53,950 bases of DNA, from positions 1 to 53,950 of the IMG/VR virus record IMGVR_UViG_3300047586_000088; one strand, written 5' to 3'. The notes below the pieces were generated by a model, which was given only the letters and a program-made list of their open reading frames with translations, did not search any database and was not told the origin of the DNA. The DNA comes from a virus. Both the position numbers and the translations under genes were made by a program. Shown piece after piece: positions 41,549 through 49,539 of this stretch; the stretch's first letter is position 1; each line of letters starts with the position of its first letter.

Positions 41549-41743
41549 TCAGACTCCCGCCCGCTTACATGCCAGGTGATGCGCCTCGGCCTTGACCGTC
41601 AGCTTGCCGCCTTGCTCGGCGGTGAGATACACGATCTTGTACCGCTGCCCCTCGGTGATCTGCTTCTGGCAGACGCTGCACGTCAGCGGCGAGCGCCCCG
41701 GGCGGCGGGTGTAGACGACGTCGCTGACAGGCAGTTCGGTCAT
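41549..41743 (-). CDS. Small zinc-binding protein
   Basis: 64 residues. CSVCQKQITEGQRYKIVYLT with a distal HHLACK gives a C-x2-C ... H-x3-C pattern like PARP/LIM-type zinc knuckles. ATGA coupling with the gene upstream. Function unknown. Confidence 0.65.
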   Translation of the reverse strand: MTELPVSDVVYTRRPGRSPLTCSVCQKQITEGQRYKIVYLTAEQGGKLTVKAEAHHLACKRAGV

Positions 41744-41952
41744 GCCGTTGCCTCCCAGATCGGTCGGCAGTCATCCCACCGATGGCCTTCGACCGAGTAG
41801 CGGTGGTGCTCAAGCCCAATGCACTCGGCAAACACGTGGACGCCGACGTGGCCGTCGCCGTACTCGTCAGGCTCCTCGCCAAAGGCGAGTGGCTTGCCGC
41901 ACTCGGGACAGTGGCCGTCGTCGAGGATGTCCTGCGCTTCTTCATCCGTCAC
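41740..41952 (-). CDS. Small Cys/His protein
   Basis: 70 residues from GTG 41952. CPECGKPLAFGEEPDEYGDG followed by HVGVHVFAEC and HHRYSVEGHRWDDC suggests a zinc-bound fold. Coupled on both sides by 4-base overlaps. Confidence 0.6.
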   Translation of the reverse strand: MTDEEAQDILDDGHCPECGKPLAFGEEPDEYGDGHVGVHVFAECIGLEHHRYSVEGHRWDDCRPIWEATA

Positions 41953-42218
41953 GCCTCTACCTCCTCTCGCGCCACCGCCCTGAGCGGCGCGGAGTAGATT
42001 CGAAAGTCCGCTGGCGTCGGGGCAAGCTCGCCTGGGAGCCCGACGATTCGTCGGAGCACTCGGTCCGCCGTTGCTCCGAGCAATCTGGAGTTAGCTGGCT
42101 CCGTCGTGCGCTTCGCCACCCGCCAGCCGAACAGCACGGCGGGCACCTCCCACCATGCGCCCCGTCCGTCGAACGCCACCAGGTGCTCGCCGCTCAGCCT
42201 CAGTCGGAGCATGCTCAT
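41949..42218 (-). CDS. Hypothetical protein
   Basis: 89 residues, ATG overlapping the previous stop. LRLSGEHLVAFDGRGAWWEV then PAVLFGWRVAKRTTEP; mostly beta in the first half. No family recognised. Confidence 0.55.
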   Translation of the reverse strand: MSMLRLRLSGEHLVAFDGRGAWWEVPAVLFGWRVAKRTTEPANSRLLGATADRVLRRIVGLPGELAPTPADFRIYSAPLRAVAREEVEA

Positions 42219-42433
42219 GCCCTCACCGTCCTGGCCTTCGTCCGTGCCTCGCGCATCCTCGAGCGCCGCTTCCTCGCGTCGGCGATCTTCTGGGCATCGG
42301 GCTTGTCGTGCTGCTCGTGACGAGCCGCCCAGAAGATCCGCTTCGCCTCTTGCTTCCCGGCCTGTCGAGCGCGTCCCTGGCGCGACACGTTGATTCCCTG
42401 GCGCCGGAGTGCCTCGTAGGTTTCTCGATTCAC
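42215..42433 (-). CDS. Hypothetical basic protein
   Basis: 72 residues from GTG 42433. Highly basic (RQGRARQAGKQEAKRIFWAA; RKRRSRMREARTKARTV), probably helical and nucleic-acid binding (inference). Four-base overlaps on both sides. Confidence 0.55.
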   Translation of the reverse strand: MNRETYEALRRQGINVSRQGRARQAGKQEAKRIFWAARHEQHDKPDAQKIADARKRRSRMREARTKARTVRA

Positions 42434-42603
42434 TTCGCCGCCTCTTCGCGCTCCATCTGCTCGACTCTCTCGGCCAGAGCTCGATACTCGGCCGTGGTCT
42501 CGAGTAGCTTGTCGATCGCCTCGACCACTTCCCGGGGCACCTTGACCAGATACGCCTTGCCCTTGAGTACTTGCTTCCAGGCGAAGTACTGGATGATGTC
42601 CAT
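42430..42603 (-). CDS. Hypothetical small protein
   Basis: 57 residues from ATG 42603 with AGGAGGGAGAGAGGC. DIIQYFAWKQVLKGKAYLVK then a coiled-coil end (ALAERVEQMEREEAAK). A longer start inside the HNH gene is rejected. Confidence 0.6.
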   Translation of the reverse strand: MDIIQYFAWKQVLKGKAYLVKVPREVVEAIDKLLETTAEYRALAERVEQMEREEAAK

Positions 42604-42616
42604 GCCTCTCTCCCTC

Positions 42617-43195
42617 CTAGATATCTCGCCAGACCTTTCGGCGAAGGATCCTCCAGACCCCAGCTTGACTAAGGCCAAACCTCTTGGCGAGGGCCTTCTG
42701 AGTCACCCCGGGCATGTGAGCCTGGGCACGCATCTCCCTAACCTGATCTACCGTCACCTTATGCCCGGGGTGAGCCTCTCCCCTGGGTAATCGTTCTGGA
42801 TGAGTACGCGAGCCGTTTGCATCCCCCTTGCAGCGACTCTCGGGATGCGTGTATGCCCCGGACCGCGTTCCATATGGCCAGTTAGCCCGCCCCTTAGCGA
42901 TCTTGTCGCGCATGTTGTCCAGATCGGTTCCAAGGGACAGATGAGCGGGGTTACAGCAAGGCGGGTTGTCGCACGAGTGCAGTACGCGAAGCCCCTCCGG
43001 GATAGGGCCGACGGCGACTTCGTAGGCAAAGCGGTGCGCCGGCACGCGGCGGCCAGCAAGCGCGAACCGCCCATAGTCGTCGGAGCCTGTTGCTGTTTGC
43101 GGCATCCGGACCCCGAGCCATGGCCAGCAGGCGTTCGGCCCTCCGGACTTGTCCACCTTGGGCCAGAAGTCGGCGGGTGTGTGCTTGCGTGTCAT
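42617..43195 (-). CDS. HNH homing-type endonuclease (second copy)
   Basis: 192 residues. CWPWLGVRMPQTATGSDDYG, VPAHRFAYEVAVGPIPEGLR, CDNPPCCNPAHLSLGTDLDN form an HNH_3-type nuclease; the C-terminus has an HTH (VTQKALAKRFGLSQAGVWRI). It shares its layout with the copy at 43775-44365, so they are likely duplicates. ATGA overlap with the DUF1064 gene. Confidence 0.85.
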   Translation of the reverse strand: MTRKHTPADFWPKVDKSGGPNACWPWLGVRMPQTATGSDDYGRFALAGRRVPAHRFAYEVAVGPIPEGLRVLHSCDNPPCCNPAHLSLGTDLDNMRDKIAKGRANWPYGTRSGAYTHPESRCKGDANGSRTHPERLPRGEAHPGHKVTVDQVREMRAQAHMPGVTQKALAKRFGLSQAGVWRILRRKVWRDI

Positions 43196-43593
43196 CGATC
43201 GTTCCCCGTGCGGATTAGTCGAAACTCGACTTCGCGGTGTTTGTAGAGGAAGAGACGGATTCGCAGCGCTGCGGCCGTGTCCATGAATCCCTTGATTTCC
43301 TCGACGATTACTTTGCCGCTATCTCTCTCGACATACAGGAAGTCTCCGTGGTAGCGAATCGCCGACTGCCGGCGGCCCTTGTTGTCGACGAAGGCGGGCT
43401 GAAGCTCGAAGGCGGGTTGGAGCCGGAGGTCCGTGATCGCTCCCGTCCGCTCGAGGATCACGAGCTCGGCGAAGCGCCTGGCCTCGGCCTTGCTCGCGAA
43501 GCGGACGCCGTCGACGACCTGGGGCTCGGCGCCGTACTTGTTGCCGCCGGCCCGGGTCCTCAACTCGGCGAGGTCCGTCAGCCCAACGGCCAT
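43192..43593 (-). CDS. DUF1064 nuclease-like protein
   Basis: 133 residues from ATG 43593 (TGATG overlap). NKYGAEPQVVDGVRFASKAE followed by ARRFAEL, then YHGDFLYVERDSGKVIVEEI with KG, is the DUF1064 pattern; the D...E-x-K residues resemble PD-(D/E)XK nucleases. It could take the place of a Holliday junction resolvase (inference). It sits between the zinc-ribbon gene and an HNH gene. Confidence 0.8.
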   Translation of the reverse strand: MAVGLTDLAELRTRAGGNKYGAEPQVVDGVRFASKAEARRFAELVILERTGAITDLRLQPAFELQPAFVDNKGRRQSAIRYHGDFLYVERDSGKVIVEEIKGFMDTAAALRIRLFLYKHREVEFRLIRTGNDR

Positions 43594-43778
43594 CAGCGCG
43601 CCACCTCCGCCAGCCCGGGCAGCGGGGTCGCCCCGAGCCTTCGGAGCACCAGGTCGACGGGGAGCCGCTCCTTCCGCTTGCAGCCGGGGCGAGTGCAAAT
43701 CAGGTACTCACCCCACCCGTTCGCCCGGATCTCCAGGATCGCGCCGCAAGCTGGGCACCCCTTCGTGATGTTGCTCAT
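43593..43778 (-). CDS. Small zinc-ribbon protein
   Basis: 61 residues. CPACGAILEIRANGWGEYLI then CTRPGCKRKE matches a topoisomerase-type C4 zinc ribbon. Overlaps the HNH stop (ATGA) and the DUF1064 start. Confidence 0.7.
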   Translation of the reverse strand: MSNITKGCPACGAILEIRANGWGEYLICTRPGCKRKERLPVDLVLRRLGATPLPGLAEVAR

Positions 43779-44365
43779 GCGCTCACCTTCTCCCGCCAGG
43801 TCATACCCTGGACGACGAACTGGATAGCGCGCTTCGAGACACCGTAGAGGCCGGCCAGGGCCATCAGGGTCTCGCCTTCTCGCCGACGCTCCCGGATCTC
43901 GCGGACCTTCGCCCAGGTCAGCTTCGCCCAGCCGTTCAGCTCACCACGCCTGCGCTGCTCGGGGTGCGTGTAGGCGCCGTTCAGTTCGCCCCAGGCGGCT
44001 TTTTCCGGATGGAGGTGCGGCCAAGCCTGATCGCCTCTCGGCAGGCGCCCCTTGGCGATGCAGTCCCGCATGTTGTCCAGGCCAGTGCCAAGGAAAAGGT
44101 GAGCAGGGTTGACGCAGCGACGGTAGGAGATATCGCCCACTGAGTAGCTCGCGTCACAGTTGTGGCAGACCATCATGCCCTCTGGGATCGGGCCAACGAA
44201 CAGCTCATAGGCAAGGCGATGCGCCAGCACCCCACCGCCTGGCCCTTTGTGCAGGTGCATCCGGCAGTAGCCGTTGGGGTAGGGCTTGCCGCGCCAGAGC
44301 CAACAGGAATCGGTCTTGTCGACGCGAGCCAGGAATCGCTCGGTCAGGGTTAGATCTCGGGACAT
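43775..44365 (-). CDS. HNH homing-type endonuclease (first copy)
   Basis: 196 residues from ATG 44365. CWLWRGKPYPNGYCRMHLHK, LAHRLAYELFVGPIPEGMMV, CHNCDASYS, CVNPAHLFLGTGLDNMRDCI form the HNH_3 nuclease; the C-terminus carries an HTH (GETLMALAGLYGVSKRAIQF). It has its own promoter and a long structured leader (44402-44533). Upstream same-frame residues come from the leader and the helicase shadow and are not part of it. Confidence 0.85.
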   Translation of the reverse strand: MSRDLTLTERFLARVDKTDSCWLWRGKPYPNGYCRMHLHKGPGGGVLAHRLAYELFVGPIPEGMMVCHNCDASYSVGDISYRRCVNPAHLFLGTGLDNMRDCIAKGRLPRGDQAWPHLHPEKAAWGELNGAYTHPEQRRRGELNGWAKLTWAKVREIRERRREGETLMALAGLYGVSKRAIQFVVQGMTWREKVSA

Positions 44366-44401
44366 AGCAGAAACCCCCGCATCGAATCCGTTGCCAGCAC
44401 C

Positions 44402-44533
44402 GCCTACCACAGCAGAGCGGGATACGGAACGACGCGAAGGTTCTGCACACTCCCCAAAGGGAGCGTCCATAGGGCGCGTGTGCTGGCATTCTGCCCTAGA
44501 AATGCAGAATCCCGCTAGACTGCCGTGGTAGGC
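44402..44533 (-). ncRNA. Structured RNA leader upstream of the HNH gene
   Basis: A long stem encloses the whole segment: 44402-44410 pairs with 44525-44533 (9 bp), 44412-44415 with 44520-44523 (4 bp) and 44416-44423 with 44509-44516 (8 bp), with one mismatch and a 3-base bulge. Inside are GCACAC (44445-44450) with GTGTGC (44478-44483), CTCCC-CAAA-GGGAG (44450-44463) and ATTCTGC (44488-44494) with GCAGAAT (44504-44510), so a multi-branched fold is likely. It begins at the predicted transcription start and ends about 36 bases before the ATG. No known RNA family recognised. Confidence 0.65.
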
Positions 44534-44539
44534 ACCCTT

Positions 44540-44568
44540 AGAGTAGCACTCTGACAGGCGGGTGTCAA
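44540..44568 (-). promoter_or_regulatory. Promoter of the structured leader and HNH gene
   Basis: Minus strand TTGACA (44568-44563), 17-base spacer, TACTCT (44545-44540), beginning next to the helicase stop. Transcription would start near 44533, the first base of the long stem. Confidence 0.8.
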
Positions 44569-46362
44569 TCATCTCAGCACCATCTGGGCGATGTGGTGTG
44601 TCGTGACTTGAGCTGCCTGCCCCTTGGTCATGCCGTCCCGCCAGATGCCCCAGCGGGCGAGGAGCCTTCGCTGCTTGTCGGTCGCCGGCTCGCGCCGCCA
44701 GCCGCGCTTGCGTTGTGCCAGCACGCCGTCCGCGTGCTCGTCCGCCCACTCCTCGGCGACCTCGGAGGCCTGCTCCCAGGTCGGAGCGAGGCCAAGCAGC
44801 GCTCCCTCGTGCTCCTCGACGACGTAGACTCGGAAGCTCCTCACTTCCTGGTAGGTCCGCTCCCAGCGGGGCTCCCAGCGGCCCGAGGCCCGCAGCGCGT
44901 CCGCCTTCGCGACACGCTCCGCGTCGGGGAGTCGGACCGCGAGGATATGGCGCTCGCCCGCCGAGGCCGAGGCGAGCTTGCCGTCGAACGTCCAGGCGAG
45001 CCGGTGATTCGAGAGGTAGTCGAGGACCGCGAGCTGGACCGCGTCCGGGTCGGCGTCGATCCCTGAGCCGTCGGAGCGGATCCCGAAGGAGTCCAGCACC
45101 ACGCCGGCGGCCTTCGCCCGCTCCTCCGCCTTGCGCTGCTTCCGCGGCTTGCCGAGGAGGTCGCCGGCCATCCGGAGGTCCCGGGCGTCCTCGGGGACCA
45201 TGTCCATCAGCAGCAGCTCGGTCTTCCCGGGGTAGAGCCGGAGGCCTCGGCCGGCCATCTGCACGTAGACCAGATCGCTCTTGGTAGGCTTGATCTGGAG
45301 GATGCAGGAGGCCATCGGGAGGTCGAGGCCCTCGGTCCAGAGCTGGGCGTTGGCGATGATCCTGGTCCGACCTTCCCGGAAGCGCTGGAGGATCCCCCGC
45401 CGGTCGTCTCTGTCGGTCTCGCCGTCGGCCGCCTCGGCCGCCACTCCTGCCCGGCGGAAGGCCTCGGCGAGCGAGTAAGCCTGGGCGACGCTCGCCGTGA
45501 AGGCGATGGTCGGCCGGCTCTCGGCGTGCTTCTTCCAGGTCTCGACGATCACCGTCTCGGCGTTGTCGGCTGACAGCACTCGGCCGGCCGACTCGTCCTC
45601 CCAACCGTTCTCGCCGGTCTCGGGGACGCCGGCGAAGCTGACCGGGAGCTGGACGGCAACCGCGACGAACGGGCAGAGCGCTCCAGCCCTGATCGCGTCG
45701 CGGATCGAGATCCGGTAGGCGACCGACTTGAATACCCGCGAGAGCCCGTCGCCGTCGGTCCGCTTGGGCGTCGCCGTGATGCCGAGGAGCCGGAGATCCG
45801 GGTTGTGCGCGCGAAGGCGCTTCGCCAGGTCGAGGTTCGTCCTCGCCGGAAGGTGATGGACTTCGTCCCAGATGACGTGGCTGATCCGGCCGTGGGCGAA
45901 GATCCGGGCGAGCCTGGCCGGGTTGGCGAGCGTCTGGACGGTGGCGGCGATGATCCGAGCGTCGGAGTCGTCGCGACTCGCCTGGACGATCCCGGCGGGC
46001 GCGAGGTCCGGCCAGCTCCGCTCGATCCTCTCGACCGGTTGATCGACGAGCTCAGTTCTGTGTGCCAGCCAGAGGCAGCGCTCCAGCCTTCCGGCCTCGT
46101 GCTCGGCCTGGAGCACGCCGAAGCCGAGCTCCGACTTGCCTGTGCCGGTCGCGGCAGCGACTAGAGTGGCCAGATGTCCGGCCGCCCATTCTCGAAGCAC
46201 CGCGTCTCTGGCCTCGCGCTGGTAGGGGCGGAGAGTGATCCGAGGTTCTGCCGGGTGGTCTTCATGCAGGGCGAAGAGGTTGCCGGATCCGGCTAAGGGT
46301 TGGTTAGCCGGCCCGTTGAGGGGTTGTTCCCGGTCGTGTACATGATTAATCATGATGGTCAC
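44569..46362 (-). CDS. DEAD/DEAH-box SF2 helicase
   Basis: 597 residues from GTG 46362 with GGAGG 9 bases upstream. Motif Q/I: LRPYQREARDAV and AAATGTGKSE; motif II DEVHH; motif III GITATPKRTD; motif V/VI NAQLWTEGLDLP and QMAGRGLRLYPGK. The C-terminal 150 residues are family-specific and end with a helical domain (TDKQRRLLARWGIW). Likely acts in replication or recombination. It overlaps the gene upstream by 17 bases. Confidence 0.9.
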   Translation of the reverse strand: MTIMINHVHDREQPLNGPANQPLAGSGNLFALHEDHPAEPRITLRPYQREARDAVLREWAAGHLATLVAAATGTGKSELGFGVLQAEHEAGRLERCLWLAHRTELVDQPVERIERSWPDLAPAGIVQASRDDSDARIIAATVQTLANPARLARIFAHGRISHVIWDEVHHLPARTNLDLAKRLRAHNPDLRLLGITATPKRTDGDGLSRVFKSVAYRISIRDAIRAGALCPFVAVAVQLPVSFAGVPETGENGWEDESAGRVLSADNAETVIVETWKKHAESRPTIAFTASVAQAYSLAEAFRRAGVAAEAADGETDRDDRRGILQRFREGRTRIIANAQLWTEGLDLPMASCILQIKPTKSDLVYVQMAGRGLRLYPGKTELLLMDMVPEDARDLRMAGDLLGKPRKQRKAEERAKAAGVVLDSFGIRSDGSGIDADPDAVQLAVLDYLSNHRLAWTFDGKLASASAGERHILAVRLPDAERVAKADALRASGRWEPRWERTYQEVRSFRVYVVEEHEGALLGLAPTWEQASEVAEEWADEHADGVLAQRKRGWRREPATDKQRRLLARWGIWRDGMTKGQAAQVTTHHIAQMVLR

Positions 46363-48424
46363 CGGGAAAAACCTCCTGACCCTGGGGCACGGCGATCAAC
46401 TTGGGGCGGCCGCCGCTCAAGGTCTCCGGCACTAGTCGGTCAATCCGCCAGCGTGCGTCGAAGCCGACGATCGCCGCGAGCCACTTCTGATCGAGCGCCC
46501 ATCGTTCTGACACTCCCGCCGCACCTGCGACCGCCTGATTCGTGATGCTCTGCCCGGCGGCGAGCTGCTCCTCGAGCCAGGGCTGGAGCTTGAGCCAGGG
46601 CGCCCAGTGGATGCCCTCCGGGCCGAGCGGCGGCTCGTCGAAGAAACCGTCCAGCGGCTCGGACGTCGGGATCGACGTGAGGACCCAGACGTCGCACGGC
46701 CGGATGTTCGGCCGGGCGCGGTGGATAGCCTGGACCAGCTCCTGCTCGCGGAGCTGGTCGTAGACGGCCGTCAGGTCGGGGTCGGTCCAGAAGCCGCCGA
46801 CCGCGCGCCAGGGGACGAGCCCTCCGTGGGCCGCTCGAAGCTCCTCGGAGACCGCGTACTCCCGGAGAGCGGTCGTCCAGACCGGCCGCGCCTTTCCCTT
46901 GTCGTCGATCGCGACGAAGCTCTTCACCCGCTCGTGGGCGAGCGCCGTCGCGGCGTCGACGACGCCCTGGAGGGTCGGCGAGGGACCGCCGGCGACGATC
47001 AGGCAGTCGACGTCCTGGAGGGCGTTCGTCCCTCGGAGCGCGTGGAAGTGGAGCGTGTTGGCCTCGCCGAAGGCAGTCGCGAACAGGGACACGAGCCGCT
47101 TGTGGGTGACGACGGCGGTCCGACCCTGGTAGCGACTGGCGATCGAGCCCGCGATCTGCACGAGCTGGCGGGCGCGCTGCGTCGGCGCCGGTTCTTGGCC
47201 TTCTTCCTGGGCGAGGAGCGACCCGACGCCGTTTAGCCGGTGGACGACCTGGTAGACCCGGCCCGGGCGCTTCACCCTCGGCTCGTAGACCTCGACCTCG
47301 CGGTCGAAGAGGGCTCGGTAGATCGGCGCCTGGCCGGTCGCGTCGAGAACGACGAGCTTCCGGGGCAGCTTCGCCCAGGGCTTCTTTCGATCGAGAAGGT
47401 TCAGCCCCTTGGGGTCGAGCCAGACGCGCTCGGCCCAGCGCGGCCAGCCGTTCCGCCAGGCGTCGTACTCGTTCGACGCCAGCCGGAGGAAGTCGAGGAC
47501 GTAGTAGTAGGGGACCTCTCCCACCATCTCGCTGTTGTAGACCCGGGGGACCTGGGGAAGCATCTCCGGGAGGATCTCGGCCTGGGCGTACACCTCGCGC
47601 AAGGTCGGCCCGATCTGGTCGAAGAGGTCGCGGCCGGCGAGGCGCTTCGGCGCGAGGCCGACGAGCTGGCCGAGCTTCACGACGAGCTCGCCGAGTGGGC
47701 CGGTCGCGCCGACGTCGAGCCCCTTGCTTGGAACGTGCCGCCGTCCGACGAACGCCTGCAGGGGCAGCTCGTCGACGATGCAGGCGCCGAAGTCGTCGAT
47801 CGCGAGGCCCGAGCTGAGGTGGTTGTGCATCGCGAAGACGATCGGCTCCCTCTGTCGCCGCTGCAGTCGGTAGGGGCACTCGGCGATGTGCTTGTCGTTC
47901 ACGCAGAGCTGGCGGCAGAGGTCGAAGGCCGGGTAGCCTTTCTTGAGCCAGGCGAGCTGGGCCGGAGCGAAACGGCAGGTCGTCGGGATCGGGTCGTGCT
48001 CGTCGGCGTGCAGGTGGATCGGGAGCCAGTGATACCAGAGAGAGGGGTTGAAGCCTGGGATGGCCTGGAGATCGGCGAGGAAGTTGTGGCGGGCCGCCGT
48101 GTAGAGGATCCGGCGATCGCTTGCCACGCGCTGGACCGCCTGCACGGCCGCGTGAGTCTTCCCGACGCCGGCGGGGACCCGGATCAGCAGGACCGACTCG
48201 GAGTCGGAGTCGACGTACCGGCCGACCTGCCCGGGGATCAACTCGCGCAAGCTGTCCACCTCGACTACCTCTCCCTCTGGCTGATGCTGTGGCGGCTCGA
48301 AGTGGGGTCGGTACTGGCGATCCTCTTGCAGCCACTCCGGCTCGGGAGGGACTGTCCAGTCGGCTTCCTCCGCCTGCTCGCGGAGACGGCGGAGATCCCG
48401 GAGTACCCTCTCGATCTCATCCAC
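46346..48424 (-). CDS. P-loop helicase-like replication protein
   Basis: 692 residues from GTG 48424. N-terminal helix, Walker A LIRVPAGVGKTHAAVQ (about 79-94), Walker B CIVDELP, a Cys-rich insert (CRQLCVNDKHIAEC) between them, VVLDATG, AVVTHKRLV, and a motif-VI-like QAIHRARPNIRPCDVW. The C-terminus has a winged-helix-like segment (ITNQAVAGAAGVSERWALDQ). The arrangement fits a divergent SF2-type helicase of mobile elements. It lies between primase and the other helicase. Confidence 0.75.
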   Translation of the reverse strand: MDEIERVLRDLRRLREQAEEADWTVPPEPEWLQEDRQYRPHFEPPQHQPEGEVVEVDSLRELIPGQVGRYVDSDSESVLLIRVPAGVGKTHAAVQAVQRVASDRRILYTAARHNFLADLQAIPGFNPSLWYHWLPIHLHADEHDPIPTTCRFAPAQLAWLKKGYPAFDLCRQLCVNDKHIAECPYRLQRRQREPIVFAMHNHLSSGLAIDDFGACIVDELPLQAFVGRRHVPSKGLDVGATGPLGELVVKLGQLVGLAPKRLAGRDLFDQIGPTLREVYAQAEILPEMLPQVPRVYNSEMVGEVPYYYVLDFLRLASNEYDAWRNGWPRWAERVWLDPKGLNLLDRKKPWAKLPRKLVVLDATGQAPIYRALFDREVEVYEPRVKRPGRVYQVVHRLNGVGSLLAQEEGQEPAPTQRARQLVQIAGSIASRYQGRTAVVTHKRLVSLFATAFGEANTLHFHALRGTNALQDVDCLIVAGGPSPTLQGVVDAATALAHERVKSFVAIDDKGKARPVWTTALREYAVSEELRAAHGGLVPWRAVGGFWTDPDLTAVYDQLREQELVQAIHRARPNIRPCDVWVLTSIPTSEPLDGFFDEPPLGPEGIHWAPWLKLQPWLEEQLAAGQSITNQAVAGAAGVSERWALDQKWLAAIVGFDARWRIDRLVPETLSGGRPKLIAVPQGQEVFPGDHHD

Positions 48425-48425
48425 G

Positions 48426-49361
48426 TCATGCGCTAGCCATCTGACTGGCTACGGGGCTAACCCCGCGGATCGTTCGCAGAACGACGTCGGCGAGGTCCTC
48501 CTTGGGCTTGTCCGACCAGACCCAGTGGTGGACGTGGACGGGAACCCGGGCCCTCGCCAGCGCGTTGCCGATCTTCACCGCGGCATTTCGGCCGGCCGCA
48601 TCGTTGTCCAGCCAGACCACGACGTCGGCTGGCCTCGACTCGGCGATCGCCGCCGTCCACTCTTCCTTCCAGCTCGCCGCGCCCGCCGTTCCCGCCACGG
48701 CGGCAAGCTCCGGTCGCTGCTGTCTAAGCAGAACGCAGGACAAGGGCGCCTCGGCGACGAACACCTCGGCCCCCGGGAAGAGAGTTTCGGCGCCGAATAA
48801 CACCGTGTCGCCGCCGGCGGCCTGGAGCCACTTCGGGTGATCGCAGCCCTCGAGGCAGGGGCGGAGTTGTCGGCCGCCCGGGACGACGCGGCCGCGTAGG
48901 TTGACGAGCCGCCCGTCCTGGATGACCGGGAGAATGAGCCGCTCCTGGCCGCAGCGGGAGAGGGGGAGCGCCCCCGAGCCGAAGCAATACTCGTCGAGCG
49001 TCGAGTCCGTGAGGCCTCGCGAGTGGGCGTACTCGAGGGCGGCGGGCGAGAGCGGCTGGAAGCGCCGCCAGAAGTCCCGCTCGTGACGCCAGAAGGCGGA
49101 GCCGTCCGCCTGGCGGCGGCGTGGTCGAGGCCGTGGGCTGGCGACGCTCGCTCCGGGCGGAAGGGGACCTCTGAGCCCGACCAGCTCGGCGAGCTGCCAG
49201 AGAGAGCCTGACTGCCCGCAGGCAAAACAGCAGAAGCCTCTTTCGGAGTAGGAGAACGACCCTGGCCGCGCGTCGTCATGGAGTGGACACAGCGGCCACC
49301 TCTCGTCTCTGACCACCCTGGGCCAGCCGAAATATCTGTCTAGCTCGTCGAGTAGATCCAT
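48426..49361 (-). CDS. DNA primase (DnaG-type zinc ribbon + TOPRIM)
   Basis: 311 residues from ATG 49361 with GGGAG 8 bases upstream; longer readings would run into the tRNA. Zinc ligands C25, H28, C45 and C48 (CPLHDD ... CCFACG). TOPRIM motifs: EVFVAEAPLS with the catalytic Glu, and VVVWLDNDAAGRNAAVKIGN with the D-x-D. Makes RNA primers for phage replication. A near copy of the dispersed palindrome lies inside at 48785-48798. Confidence 0.9.
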   Translation of the reverse strand: MDLLDELDRYFGWPRVVRDERWPLCPLHDDARPGSFSYSERGFCCFACGQSGSLWQLAELVGLRGPLPPGASVASPRPRPRRRQADGSAFWRHERDFWRRFQPLSPAALEYAHSRGLTDSTLDEYCFGSGALPLSRCGQERLILPVIQDGRLVNLRGRVVPGGRQLRPCLEGCDHPKWLQAAGGDTVLFGAETLFPGAEVFVAEAPLSCVLLRQQRPELAAVAGTAGAASWKEEWTAAIAESRPADVVVWLDNDAAGRNAAVKIGNALARARVPVHVHHWVWSDKPKEDLADVVLRTIRGVSPVASQMASA

Positions 49362-49388
49362 CAACTGACTCCCGCGATCTGCTGTGAC

Positions 49389-49465
49389 TGGTGGAGTCGG
49401 TGGGCCTCGAACCCACGCCCCTCCCGGGCCGCGACCGGGTGCTCGACCATCCGAGCTGCAACTCC
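49389..49465 (-). tRNA. tRNA-like gene, anticodon GCG (Arg) by position
   Basis: Cloverleaf on the minus strand: acceptor GGAGTTG/CGACTCC, D stem GCTC/GAGC, anticodon stem CCCGG/CCGGG with loop TCGCGGC, T stem GTGGG/CCCAC with loop TTCGAGG, then A and an encoded CCA. The anticodon position reads GCG. Two usual bases are off: position 8 is C instead of U and position 33 is C instead of U, so charging and function are doubtful. It lies between the primase and the gene at 49540. Confidence 0.7.
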
Positions 49466-49539
49466 AAACGCTGGCCTGCTCGCTCACTCACCGAGCAGGC
49501 CAGCTATGGCTCGTTCAAGCCTCCTTTCGGCGTGATCGG

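Noticed and set aside
44402-44533. IscB omega-RNA (HEARO) identity for the structured leader
   Set aside because: The neighbouring protein is a 196-residue HNH_3-type enzyme without the RuvC parts or the arginine-rich bridge of IscB.
44366-45604. Long N-terminal extension of the HNH gene 43775-44365
   Set aside because: It runs through the structured leader, the promoter and the helicase gene in an antiphase frame.
46440-48335. Minus-strand open frame of 631 codons overlapping the P-loop protein
   Set aside because: Arg/Gly/Pro-rich shadow in another frame of 46346-48424, which has Walker motifs.
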